64,000 nucleotides of DNA from Murdochiella sp. Marseille-P8839 (GTDB lineage: Bacteria > Bacillota > Clostridia > Tissierellales > Peptoniphilaceae). The stretch's first letter is position 1. Each line of letters opens with the position of its first letter. Shown here piece by piece: positions 55,539 to 63,698 of the stretch. The position numbers were made by a program, and so were the translations under genes. The notes beneath the pieces are model-generated. The model did not search any database, was not told where the DNA came from, and saw nothing but the letters and a program-made list of their open reading frames with translations. The stretch lies in the NCBI GenBank assembly GCA_019753405.1, contig JAIKLF010000004.1:124001-188000 (forward strand), given 5' to 3'.

Positions 55539-55613
55539 ATCCTGTAGGTTTGTCTACTTTCAAGCTGCGATAAATGGATAAAACAAGTTCTCCATCCTCT
55601 TATTTATGCTAAA

Positions 55614-55637
55614 CTATGTTAGTTTTAACTAACATAG
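55614..55637. promoter_or_regulatory. Perfect palindrome before the AraC-type gene
   Basis: CTATGTTAGTT and AACTAACATAG are perfect 11-base arms separated by TT. The repeat ends within the AGGAGG of the downstream gene, so a bound repressor or the RNA hairpin itself could block expression. The TTAGTT-AACTAA core resembles DtxR/MntR-type metal operators, a resemblance only. Confidence 0.7.
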
Positions 55638-55646
55638 GAGGAAATG

Positions 55647-56039
55647 ATGTGTCCATCGGATAATGTAATCATGGAAGACTTAGCCACGAGAAAGCCGTTT
55701 ATCTCGGCACAGTTGGCTTGCTCTATTCATGCCGCAATACGATACATAGAAAACAACCTGGATAAGTCCCTTACTCTCGCTGAAATTGCGTCTCACGTCT
55801 ATCTCAGCCGTACATATCTCAGCACCAGTTTTAAACAGATAACGGGACAAAACATAACAAAGTTTATCTATGAGAAACGAATGCAGAAGGCAAAACACCT
55901 TCTGCTTTCGACACAGGACCAAGTGCAAAATATCGCCGTAAAATGCGGTTATCCCTCTCCTGCCTATTTCTCCGCTTCCTTTCGACGCTATTATCAAAAA
56001 AGTCCACGAGAATTGCGTCGGGAAGCGGAGAAAGAATAG
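55647..56039 (+). CDS. AraC-family regulator, DNA-binding domain only
   Basis: A 130-residue protein consisting almost entirely of the double helix-turn-helix of AraC/XylS regulators (SLTLAEIASHVYLSRTYLST, then NIAVKCGYPSPAYFSASFRR, PRELR). No ligand-binding domain is fused, so it may act constitutively or with a partner, like MarA/SoxS. Start at ATG 55647, five bases after AGGAGG; ATG 55644 is too close. It converges with the metal ATPase gene, with two bases between stops, and may regulate it. Confidence 0.88.
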   Translation: MCPSDNVIMEDLATRKPFISAQLACSIHAAIRYIENNLDKSLTLAEIASHVYLSRTYLSTSFKQITGQNITKFIYEKRMQKAKHLLLSTQDQVQNIAVKCGYPSPAYFSASFRRYYQKSPRELRREAEKE

Positions 56040-56041
56040 TA

Positions 56042-58123
56042 TCAGGTAAGAGCGGGATAACGCTTCGTGTTCGCCAAGGCCGTCCCCACCGTTGAAGCAT
56101 TGTGCAGGAAAGCGGAACCGGTATTGGAAAGGATACCGCTGAGGCCCAAACCGATTAATAAACTGTTGAACGTAAGGATAAACCGATAGTCCTGACGCGT
56201 TCTCTCTTGCAGCGCACGTGCCAGGAGAATCAACTCGACTAATGCGGAAAGGTCATCTTTGCCAATGGCGATATCCGCAATTTCTCTGGCTAAATCGGCG
56301 CCTTTATGCATGGAAATACCGACATCCGCTTGCGAGAGAGCAACCGAATCATTGATTCCGTCCCCCACCATTACTACGGTGGTCCCCTTATCTTTGAGCG
56401 CTTTGATGAAGTCTGCTTTATCTTCCGGCAGAACTTGAGAACGATAACCGGTAAGATGCAGTTGCTCGGCTATATGTGCCGCCGCATTCTCCGCATCTCC
56501 CGTAAGCATATAAATGTTATCTATGCCCACAGAACGCAGTTCTTGGATGGTTTTTGTCGCATCCGGTCGAATAGGATCCGTAATACACAAAACACAGACC
56601 AGCCGGCCATCAACCGCCATATACAGCAACGATGCCGATTCCTTCAGTTCGTTAATTAACGTCCGATTTTCTTCACTCAGCTCGACCGCTTCATCTTCCA
56701 AGACAAAGTGTTCTGAACCGATGATCGCCCGCTTTCCGTTAATGGTAGAGGCAATGCCGTGTGCCACAATATACTCCGGTTCGGAATGCATCTCTTCATG
56801 ACGAAGCCCTCGGTCCCTAGCCGCCTGCACCACTGCAGCCGCAATAGAATGCGGAAAATGCTCTTCCAGACACGCTGCAATGCGCAAACTTTCGTCCTCG
56901 GAATAAGGGCCGAAAGCGATGACCTTCTCCACCGTCGGTAAAGCCTGCGTTAAGGTGCCCGTCTTGTCAAAGACAATGGTATCTGCCTTGGCTAAATTTT
57001 CCAGATACTTTCCACCCTTTACCAAAATGCCCTGTTCACCTGCCTGGCTCATCGCCTTCATAACCGCGATGGGAATAGTCAAACGCAAAGCGCAGGAATA
57101 ATCCACCATAAAGAATGCTTTCGCTCGCCAAATACTTCTTGTCAAAGCAAAAGTTGCTAACGCGCCGATAAAAGAATACTTGACCAGTGAATCGGCAAGC
57201 GCTTCGGCTTCTTTCTGTTTTTCCGACTTGTTTTTTTCGCTGTCTTCAATGCGCTCAATAATTTGTTGCAACCGAGATTCGGTGGAAATCGCAGATGTAC
57301 GAATGCGCAAACTTCCCTCTTCCAGAATTGTTCCGGCAAAAACGCCGGATCCAATCGCTTTTGTGACAGGTAGACTTTCCCCCGTAAAAGAAGCCTGATT
57401 CGCCATGCCTTGGCCTTCCACAACCACACCGTCCACCGGAATACGACTTCCCATTCCGACGTCTACAATATCGCCCGGCACCACCTGACTCAGCGGCTTG
57501 GAAACCAATTCCTCGCCTTCCACCACATGCACACGATCTACACCGACCGCCAGGCTTCGGGTTAAGTCCGCTCTGGTTTTCTTTAACGTCCAATCTTCCA
57601 ACTCTTCACCGAGATTCAGCAGGAACATGGTGGAAGAAGCCGCTTGAAAATCGCCGGTCAACAGCGATATGCTGATGGCGGAAGCGTCCAATACGGCAAC
57701 ATTCAATTTTCCTTGCCGTAACGCTCGCCAACCGTTAAGCAAGTAATCCTTGGCGCGATATAAGGTTAATGCAACGCGAATGGGCATGGGTACAAAAAAC
57801 TTGTATAGAAGGCGCATCTGTACCGCATCGCGCAGCAGATGAAAAAAATCCCGCTCCGCTACGGGCTCAAAATACACATCGTCAATCGTCACAGCCGGTA
57901 AGCTCTCGCGATCCAACGTGAGAAATAATCGGGCAATATTCTTGATCGCGCTCTCCTCGTATTCCACAACGGCATTGCCGGTCAATGTGGAAATGGAACA
58001 ACGCTTGACACCGTCCACGCCTTCCGTAAGGTATTTAATTGCATTCGCCTCTTCGTAGGTGAGCCCCTCCGCAAGATGAAAGCGGGCTCTTCCGGGAAGG
58101 CGATGAATAATGGATGCTTTCAC
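56042..58123 (-). CDS. Heavy-metal P-type ATPase with a non-standard metal motif
   Basis: A P1B-type ATPase of about 693 residues. It shows TGES, DKTGTLT (phosphorylation), GDGINDS and the HP-loop region HFPHSIA. The sixth-helix motif, normally CPC or SPC, reads YSCALRL, which is seen in a less studied subgroup with uncertain metal. The N-terminus (IIHRLPGRARFHL) is an HMA-like domain without CxxC. Start is uncertain: GTG 58123 directly after the upstream stop fits relatives; ATG 58159 would overlap. The preceding DUF6110 gene is a common companion. Confidence 0.9.
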   Translation of the reverse strand: MKASIIHRLPGRARFHLAEGLTYEEANAIKYLTEGVDGVKRCSISTLTGNAVVEYEESAIKNIARLFLTLDRESLPAVTIDDVYFEPVAERDFFHLLRDAVQMRLLYKFFVPMPIRVALTLYRAKDYLLNGWRALRQGKLNVAVLDASAISISLLTGDFQAASSTMFLLNLGEELEDWTLKKTRADLTRSLAVGVDRVHVVEGEELVSKPLSQVVPGDIVDVGMGSRIPVDGVVVEGQGMANQASFTGESLPVTKAIGSGVFAGTILEEGSLRIRTSAISTESRLQQIIERIEDSEKNKSEKQKEAEALADSLVKYSFIGALATFALTRSIWRAKAFFMVDYSCALRLTIPIAVMKAMSQAGEQGILVKGGKYLENLAKADTIVFDKTGTLTQALPTVEKVIAFGPYSEDESLRIAACLEEHFPHSIAAAVVQAARDRGLRHEEMHSEPEYIVAHGIASTINGKRAIIGSEHFVLEDEAVELSEENRTLINELKESASLLYMAVDGRLVCVLCITDPIRPDATKTIQELRSVGIDNIYMLTGDAENAAAHIAEQLHLTGYRSQVLPEDKADFIKALKDKGTTVVMVGDGINDSVALSQADVGISMHKGADLAREIADIAIGKDDLSALVELILLARALQERTRQDYRFILTFNSLLIGLGLSGILSNTGSAFLHNASTVGTALANTKRYPALT

Positions 58124-58124
58124 C

Positions 58125-58460
58125 TTACTCCGCGCTTTCCTCATGCAGATTTGCTTCATCCGCCTCGTCCGCCGTTTCGGCGATCTTAAGAATGTCCTGA
58201 CTTGCTTCTTCCTCTTCCGCCGCTTCTTTCTCCGCCTGCGCTTTGGCTTCCTCTTCCGCTTTCTTTACTTTTGCTTCGGCAACGATGTCGCCGGTTTCTT
58301 CCCGCACTTTTTCGATCGTCTTATCTAAGCTTTCTTTTGCTTTTAATCCGCCCGCTACCGCACTGACCGCTAAAGAACGTGCCTTTTTGGTTTTCCAAAG
58401 CTTATCCGACACCAAACCGAGCACCACGCCTACACCCGTATAAAGTAATTTCTTTTTCAT
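58125..58460 (-). CDS. DUF6110-type protein
   Basis: A 111-residue protein with one N-terminal membrane helix (MKKKLLYTGVGVVLGLVSDKL split as KLLYTGVGVVLGLVS) and a central segment KAKESLDKTIEKVREETGDI followed by a Glu/Ala-rich coiled-coil-like tail. This matches small proteins encoded next to P-type metal ATPases (DUF6110). It probably assists the ATPase in the membrane, but no activity is known. Ribosome binding site AAGAGGAGAAC; stop and the next start are separated by one base. Confidence 0.82.
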   Translation of the reverse strand: MKKKLLYTGVGVVLGLVSDKLWKTKKARSLAVSAVAGGLKAKESLDKTIEKVREETGDIVAEAKVKKAEEEAKAQAEKEAAEEEEASQDILKIAETADEADEANLHEESAE

Positions 58461-58539
58461 GTTCTCCTCTTTTCTAACCGATGCGCTTCGACAGTGCCAT
58501 TTCCTTCGCCGACAATCGTGCATCACGATGTTTGAAGAA

Positions 58540-58568
58540 ATAGTACCGTAGCTTTTTTCGGGGAACAA
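58540..58568 (-). promoter_or_regulatory. Promoter of the DUF6110-ATPase operon
   Basis: TTGTTC (58563-58568), 17 bases, TACTAT (58540-58545) on the minus strand, about 80 bases before the DUF6110 start. No palindrome like that of the AraC gene is seen here. Confidence 0.6.
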
Positions 58569-58713
58569 GGGAGAAACTATCAAATTCTTTCTAACTTACG
58601 ATGAAACGGTTCGTGTTTCCGGGAATGTAAAAACTTGTGCACGACAATGCTATTCATTCCGAAGAGGAATAGGCCATGATAGGAAAAAAGATGTTCAAAA
58701 AAACGCATTCCGA

Positions 58714-59433
58714 TCAAAACGGCAGATACGAAACCAACACCGCGAACAGTAACGCAGGTAACATATTCGCGACACGAAGCATTTTTCCCCAAACAAGGTT
58801 TATGCCAATACAAAAAATGAGGATGGCGCCCATGAGCGAAAGGTTAATGAGTGCCGATTCCGTTAAAACCGGTGCAATCCAAGTCGCAAGAACCGTTAGT
58901 GATCCTTCGAAGAGAAAGACGACGACGGCGGAAAAGATCGCTCCCGGCCCCAGAGAAGCGGTCATCGCTAAAACAAGAAGAAAGTCCAATACAGACTTAA
59001 CGACAAGTGTTGAAATATCATGGTTCGCACCATCTTGTAATGCACCGACTACGGCCATAGCACCGATGCAGACAGAGAGTGAGGTCGTCACGAAAGCCTC
59101 AACAAAGCGTGAGTCCTTTTCATTTCCGGAACGTTTTTTCAGCCATTCGCCGAAGGAAATGAGTTGCTGTTCCAAATTCAATATTTCACCGACAACCGTG
59201 CCGATAGCCAGGACAATCACGACAAAGAGCGTTCGTCCGGCGAGAAGATGACCGTTTTCAAGCCGTAACATCCCCTGCATAGCACTGGCCATGGCCATAA
59301 ATAGAACGCTCACACCACAACTTTTAATCACCGCTTCCTGCTGTTGTTGCTTAAATATACTTCTCGTAACCAAGCCCAAAAGGCCACCGACAATGACGGC
59401 AGCGGTATTGATGAGCGTTCCCAATCCGACCAT
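58714..59433 (-). CDS. DUF554 membrane protein
   Basis: A 239-residue protein with seven predicted helices. It matches the DUF554 (YdfK-like) family in its start GLGTLINTAAVIVGGLLGL and in ALQDGANHDISTLVVKSVLDF. It may be a transporter; the substrate is not known. It follows rnpB on the same strand but past its terminator, and is 250 bases before the DUF6110 gene. Ribosome binding site GAGGAGGATGT. Confidence 0.88.
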   Translation of the reverse strand: MVGLGTLINTAAVIVGGLLGLVTRSIFKQQQQEAVIKSCGVSVLFMAMASAMQGMLRLENGHLLAGRTLFVVIVLAIGTVVGEILNLEQQLISFGEWLKKRSGNEKDSRFVEAFVTTSLSVCIGAMAVVGALQDGANHDISTLVVKSVLDFLLVLAMTASLGPGAIFSAVVVFLFEGSLTVLATWIAPVLTESALINLSLMGAILIFCIGINLVWGKMLRVANMLPALLFAVLVSYLPF

Positions 59434-59499
59434 ACATCCTCCTCATGCAAAATCACGTGCAAAAAGCCATCACGCCAAGTATTTTCGCACGTCAAACAC

Positions 59500-59526
59500 A
59501 AAAATCGCGGGACCCGAAGGTCCCGC
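59500..59526 (-). terminator. Terminator of rnpB
   Basis: GCGGGACC and GGTCCCGC with a TTCG loop, followed by GATTTTT on the minus strand, just after the RNase P RNA. Confidence 0.88.
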
Positions 59527-59540
59527 ATAATTTTATATCC

Positions 59541-59882
59541 GAAAAGCAAATCCATAAGCCGTGTTCTGTTTCTGAACATCATCTGTCTCGTCGTCCTGTT
59601 ACCAGGACGCTCTAGCGATTCGTCGAGCCGCAGCGAGCAACTGCCAATTGGCTCTGATCTTGCACCGAATGGGGTTTACAGGGCCAACCTGTCTCCAGGT
59701 TGCCGGTGAGCTCTTACCTCGCCTTTCCATCCTTACCATTTCTGGCGGTTTCTTTCTGTTGCACTATCCTTAGAGTCGCCTCCACCGGACGTTATCCGGC
59801 ATTCTGCTCTGTGGTGCACGGACTTTCCTCGAATACGATACTCTTCGCGATGTTCCGACTTACTTTTCAGCGCCCTAATCTT
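59541..59882 (-). ncRNA. rnpB: RNase P RNA
   Basis: On the minus strand the RNA shows the universal GAGGAAAGTCCG of P4, then GTGCACCACAGAGCAGAATG, AGAAACCGCC, GGTAAGGATGGAAAGGCGAG with GTAAGAGCTCACC, and near the 3' end ACAGAACACGGCTTATG. This is the catalytic RNA that trims tRNA 5' ends. Ends are approximate. It begins only about 10 bases after the nrdD stop, so its promoter must lie within nrdD or it is processed from a longer transcript. Confidence 0.96.
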
Positions 59883-59890
59883 ACTTGAAC

Positions 59891-61990
59891 TTAACACAAA
59901 GTGCAAGAATCATCGAGGCCCTCCGTTTCCGGATGATACACCTGCCGATCGTGATACTCCTGTTGTTTTCCATCGTTCCAGTTGCGTACCGGCCGATAGT
60001 AGCCGGTAATGCGGCTGTAGACTTCAGCTTCTTCGCCGCAGTGCGGACAAACGTGCTCTTCACCGGGCAAATAGCCGTGATTGGGGCACACGGAATACGT
60101 CGGGGAAATGGTGTAGTACGGCAGATGAAAATTCTGTGCGATGGAGCGCACCAATGCCATAGCACTTTCCCAGTCCGGAAGCTTTTCTCCTAAAAAGGTA
60201 TGGAAAACCGTGCCGGAAGTATACAGCGTTTGCAATTCGTCTTGTGCTTTTAACGCCTCAAACACGTCATCGGTGGCGCCCACCGGAAGGTGTGAGGAGT
60301 TTGTATAATACGGCGTACCGTTTTCGTTCGCCGTCTTGATATCCGGAAAATCTTCCTTATCGTGCTTGGCGAAGCGATAGGTGGTCGATTCTGCCGGTGT
60401 GGCTTCCAGATTGTAGAGATCGCCGTATTCTTCCTGATAATCGCTCAATCGTTCGCGCATGTGCAACAGCACTTCCTTCGCAAATTGACGTGTTGCAGGA
60501 TCGCGCATATCTTTGCCCAACCAGGTGGCGTTCAGGCCGACTTCGTTCATGCCGATCAAACCGATGGTCGAAAAATGATTGGTAAAAGTGCCCAAATAAC
60601 GCTTCGTGTAAGGATACAGGCCGGCATCCAACAACTTGGTGATCACGTCGCGTTTGAGTTTCAGAGAACGTGCGGAAAGGTCCATCAGATAATCCAAACG
60701 CTTATAAAAATCGGCTTCATCTTTCGCCAAGTATGCAATACGCGGCAGGTTGATCGTGACGACGCCAACCGATCCCGTGGATTCGCCGGAGCCGAAGAAT
60801 CCGCCGGCTTTTTTCCGCAGCTCTCGCAGATCCAAGCGCAGGCGACAGCACATGCTGCGCACATCCGACGGATCCATGTCGGAATTCACATAGTTGGAAA
60901 AATAGGGGGTTCCGTATTTTGCCGTCATCTCAAACAACAGCTTGTTGTTCGTCGTCGGTGACCAGTCAAAATCGCGCGTAATCGAGTATGTCGGAATCGG
61001 ATACTGGAAGCCGCGACTGTTGGCATCGCCTTCAAGCATCACTTCGAGGAAGGCACGATTCACAAGATCGACTTCTTCCTGGCAATCGCCGTAGGTAAAG
61101 TCCATGGTTTTTCCACCCACAACCGCCGGCATATCTTTCAAATCCGCAGGAACGCGCCAGTCCAGCGTAATATTGGAAAACGGCGCCTGTGTTCCCCAGC
61201 GACTTGGCGTGTTCACGCCATAAACAAAAGACTGTATGCACTGTTTCACTTCGTCCAGATCCAAATGATCGACTTTTACGAAAGGTGCAAGATAGGTATC
61301 AAACGACGAGAATGCCTGGGCCCCGGCCCATTCATTCTGCATAATGCCCAGGAAGTTCACCATCTGGTTGCAAAGGGTTGACAAATGTTTTGCCGGCGAC
61401 GAGGTGATTTTGCCTGGCACGCCGCCGAGGCCTTCATCGATGAGTTGCTTGAGGCTCCATCCCGCACAATAACCGGTAAGCATGGAAAGGTCATGAATAT
61501 GGATGGCCGCCGACTTATGCGCATCCGCAATTTCCTTGTCGTATACTTCGGAAAGCCAGTAATTCGCCGTAATGGCGCCGGAGTTGGAAAGAATGAGACC
61601 CCCTACCGAATACGTGACGGTCGAATTTTCTTTAACACGCCAATCATTGATTTTTAAGTAATCGTCCACCAGCTTTTTGTAGTCTAAAAGCGTGTCGTTC
61701 ACGCGGCGCAGCTTTGCACGCTGTTGGCGATAAAGAATATAGGCTTTAGCCACGTCGGGATACCCGCAATTGGAGAGCACCCGCTCGACGCTATCCTGAA
61801 TAACTTCCACCTCTAAAATGTCGTCCTTAGCCTGTTTTCCGGCATCTGCCGTAGCGCGCAGAGCTAAAAGTTCCAACACATCGTCCGAAATAGGCGTCTT
61901 GGTGGACAGGAACGCCTTTTCCATGGCATCCTGTATTTTTTTGATGCGATAGACAACATACGACCCATCGCGTTTCTTTACGGTGATCAT
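59891..61990 (-). CDS. nrdD: Anaerobic ribonucleoside-triphosphate reductase
   Basis: A 699-residue class III reductase. It has an N-terminal ATP-cone (MITVKKRDGSYVVYRIKKI), the core with GSVGVVTINLPRIA and GLIGMNEVG, a zinc site (CPNHGY and CPHCG) and the glycyl-radical site RITGYYRP near the C-terminus. It makes deoxynucleotides under strict anaerobic conditions and needs the radical SAM activase NrdG, which is not adjacent. Ribosome binding site AAAGGAGGAAGGC. A candidate NrdR box overlaps the -35 of its promoter. Confidence 0.98.
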   Translation of the reverse strand: MITVKKRDGSYVVYRIKKIQDAMEKAFLSTKTPISDDVLELLALRATADAGKQAKDDILEVEVIQDSVERVLSNCGYPDVAKAYILYRQQRAKLRRVNDTLLDYKKLVDDYLKINDWRVKENSTVTYSVGGLILSNSGAITANYWLSEVYDKEIADAHKSAAIHIHDLSMLTGYCAGWSLKQLIDEGLGGVPGKITSSPAKHLSTLCNQMVNFLGIMQNEWAGAQAFSSFDTYLAPFVKVDHLDLDEVKQCIQSFVYGVNTPSRWGTQAPFSNITLDWRVPADLKDMPAVVGGKTMDFTYGDCQEEVDLVNRAFLEVMLEGDANSRGFQYPIPTYSITRDFDWSPTTNNKLLFEMTAKYGTPYFSNYVNSDMDPSDVRSMCCRLRLDLRELRKKAGGFFGSGESTGSVGVVTINLPRIAYLAKDEADFYKRLDYLMDLSARSLKLKRDVITKLLDAGLYPYTKRYLGTFTNHFSTIGLIGMNEVGLNATWLGKDMRDPATRQFAKEVLLHMRERLSDYQEEYGDLYNLEATPAESTTYRFAKHDKEDFPDIKTANENGTPYYTNSSHLPVGATDDVFEALKAQDELQTLYTSGTVFHTFLGEKLPDWESAMALVRSIAQNFHLPYYTISPTYSVCPNHGYLPGEEHVCPHCGEEAEVYSRITGYYRPVRNWNDGKQQEYHDRQVYHPETEGLDDSCTLC

Positions 61991-62088
61991 GCCTTCCTCC
62001 TTTCCCTTGCGCCGATTGCGCTCGGGACAAAAAAACAGGGCGTCTGTGGTTTTTTTGACCTGCCCTCTTGACCGGATAATCTAAAAAT

Positions 62089-62127
62089 AGTTTAGCATGA
62101 TCTGCCGTATTGCACAATATATAGGGG
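62089..62127 (-). promoter_or_regulatory. nrdD promoter with overlapping NrdR-box candidate
   Basis: TTGTGC (62112-62117), 17 bases, TAAACT (62089-62094) form the promoter. The -35 lies within CCCCTATATATTGTGC (62112-62127), which agrees with the NrdR consensus (ACAC-W-ATATAT-W-GTGT) at 13 of 16 places. A weak GC stem followed by seven T (62032-62070) lies in the leader. Confidence 0.6.
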
Positions 62128-62152
62128 CAAAAACTTTTTCGCCCCTATATAT
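62117..62152. terminator. Perfect inverted repeat after the DUF4097 gene
   Basis: ATATATAGGGGC and GCCCCTATATAT form a 12-bp stem, 30 bases past the DUF4097 stop. Its A/T loop can itself pair. It probably ends the PadR operon, and its lower arm is part of the NrdR-box candidate. Confidence 0.65.
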
Positions 62153-62182
62153 GCGTAGTCTTTTCGTCGGGTTTCTTATCGC

Positions 62183-63115
62183 CTACTCTTCACTATTCTC
62201 TTGCGAATGCTCACTTTTCGAAGCCGAGATGCCGTTCGCCTGCGAATTCTGCCTTTCTTCATTGATCCGTCTGGTTTCTTCTTCCAGATCGATTACCGCA
62301 AGATTTCCTGTATCCGAGCGCAGGAAAAGGGTCGCCTGCGCGTCGTCCACTTCATGATGAAAGGTATTGCCGCCCTGCGTATCCTGTTGCCATCTCACGC
62401 TTCCCGTTCCTGTCTCCATGGTGACATTGGTTCGCTTTACGCCAAACGTATCCACGCCGATTCCACCGGTATTCGTACGGAAGCAAATCGTTCCGGAAGG
62501 CTTAATAGCAGCTGAAATAGACCCGGTATCCGTCGAAATCGAGGAAGTGGATAATGTTGTATCGGCTATCCAGATGCTTCCGGTGTCGGATTGAGTATCC
62601 AGATGCTCCATGGTGCAATGGTTTATTTCCATCTGCCCGATTTTAGTCCGTACGGTGGCATTTTCGGTGTGTACTTTATACAACGCAACGCTCCCTACAG
62701 AAAGGTCAATGGAAACATTTTCTAATTTTTCGCCTTTTGCAACATTCAGGACAACCTTCTGTTTATCCAGAACCGAAGGAAAAAAATTGGGCATGGCGAT
62801 TTGTATTTTCGGTTTTTGTTTCGACCCGAAAATGGTAAGCTTGCCGTCCTCCTGTTTCACTTGAAGACGTAAGGCAGGATCCGTATAAACCGGATAGTAT
62901 AGTACGGTTTCCGTTCCACCTTCCCGAATTTCGACCGTCTGTAAATCCAGCTGGATGTCCACTGAACGCAACGTGTCTATAGGGATTTCTTTTACTTCAT
63001 TTTCCATGGAGGTCCCGCCGAGAGAAAAATCACGAAGCCCCATAAACCACGCTCCTCCGACGAGAAGCAGGCCACAAACCAAGGTGACCATACAGGCCTT
63101 GCCCAATTTACTCAT
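62183..63115 (-). CDS. DUF4097-type envelope protein
   Basis: A 310-residue protein with one N-terminal membrane helix (MVTLVCGLLLVGGAWF) and a long beta-repeat domain (about 70-285) with TVRTKIGQMEINHCTMEH, SDTGSIWIADT and TDTGSISAAI, the D-T-G-S turns typical of DUF4097 beta-helix proteins. Such proteins belong to PadR-DUF1700-DUF4097 operons; they are thought to act in envelope stress responses, on limited evidence. Start at ATG 63115 overlaps the DUF1700 stop by 8 bases. Confidence 0.88.
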   Translation of the reverse strand: MSKLGKACMVTLVCGLLLVGGAWFMGLRDFSLGGTSMENEVKEIPIDTLRSVDIQLDLQTVEIREGGTETVLYYPVYTDPALRLQVKQEDGKLTIFGSKQKPKIQIAMPNFFPSVLDKQKVVLNVAKGEKLENVSIDLSVGSVALYKVHTENATVRTKIGQMEINHCTMEHLDTQSDTGSIWIADTTLSTSSISTDTGSISAAIKPSGTICFRTNTGGIGVDTFGVKRTNVTMETGTGSVRWQQDTQGGNTFHHEVDDAQATLFLRSDTGNLAVIDLEEETRRINEERQNSQANGISASKSEHSQENSEE

Positions 63116-63698
63116 GATACGCTCCTCTCTTATTTCTTTGGCGAAGCAACAATTGACGGATGCCGCGGACGATACTGCGGAAAATGAGAATAACCAATAA
63201 GATAGCAAACACGCCCAACGACACGAGACCGATGAGATACAACGCCCGTGGTAAGGAAAAATCTTTTGGTAAGACCTGTATCAGCTCTTTTCCCGCACCA
63301 ATGATCACGCCCACACCACTGCTGGCGACGGAAAAAAACAAAGAAAGAAATCCGACAAACAATCCAAAGGAAACAAGCAAAATGGTGATGGCCAGGGGTA
63401 ATCCGACGGGCAGAGCCAAAATGGCCAACACCACCGTTATGGCCAGCGATGCACGTGGCTTCTTGGTTTTTCCTATTTCTTCCCCTTCCCCCTCTTCCAA
63501 ACGGTCCAGTTGGAGATCCCGCAGAATTTCAAAGCTTGCCTGACGGGGATCCGGCATATCCTTTGGGACAGTGTCTTTCTCACCAATCCCGCGATCCTCA
63601 AAAATTTCCTCATAGTAGGCAACCGCGTCCCCACGTTCTTCACTTCCAATCCGTGCGAGGCGACGGTTTAATGCTTCCAGATATTCCTTCCTAGTCAT
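63108..63698 (-). CDS. DUF1700 (HAAS-type) membrane protein
   Basis: A 196-residue protein. The N-terminal part (MTRKEYLEALNRRLARI, VAYYEEIFEDRG) is the HAAS/DUF1700 helical domain, followed by two to three membrane segments (about 85-125 and 145-175) and a basic end. It probably senses or relays signals together with the PadR regulator upstream and the DUF4097 protein downstream; all three genes overlap by a few bases. Confidence 0.9.
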   Translation of the reverse strand: MTRKEYLEALNRRLARIGSEERGDAVAYYEEIFEDRGIGEKDTVPKDMPDPRQASFEILRDLQLDRLEEGEGEEIGKTKKPRASLAITVVLAILALPVGLPLAITILLVSFGLFVGFLSLFFSVASSGVGVIIGAGKELIQVLPKDFSLPRALYLIGLVSLGVFAILLVILIFRSIVRGIRQLLLRQRNKRGAYHE

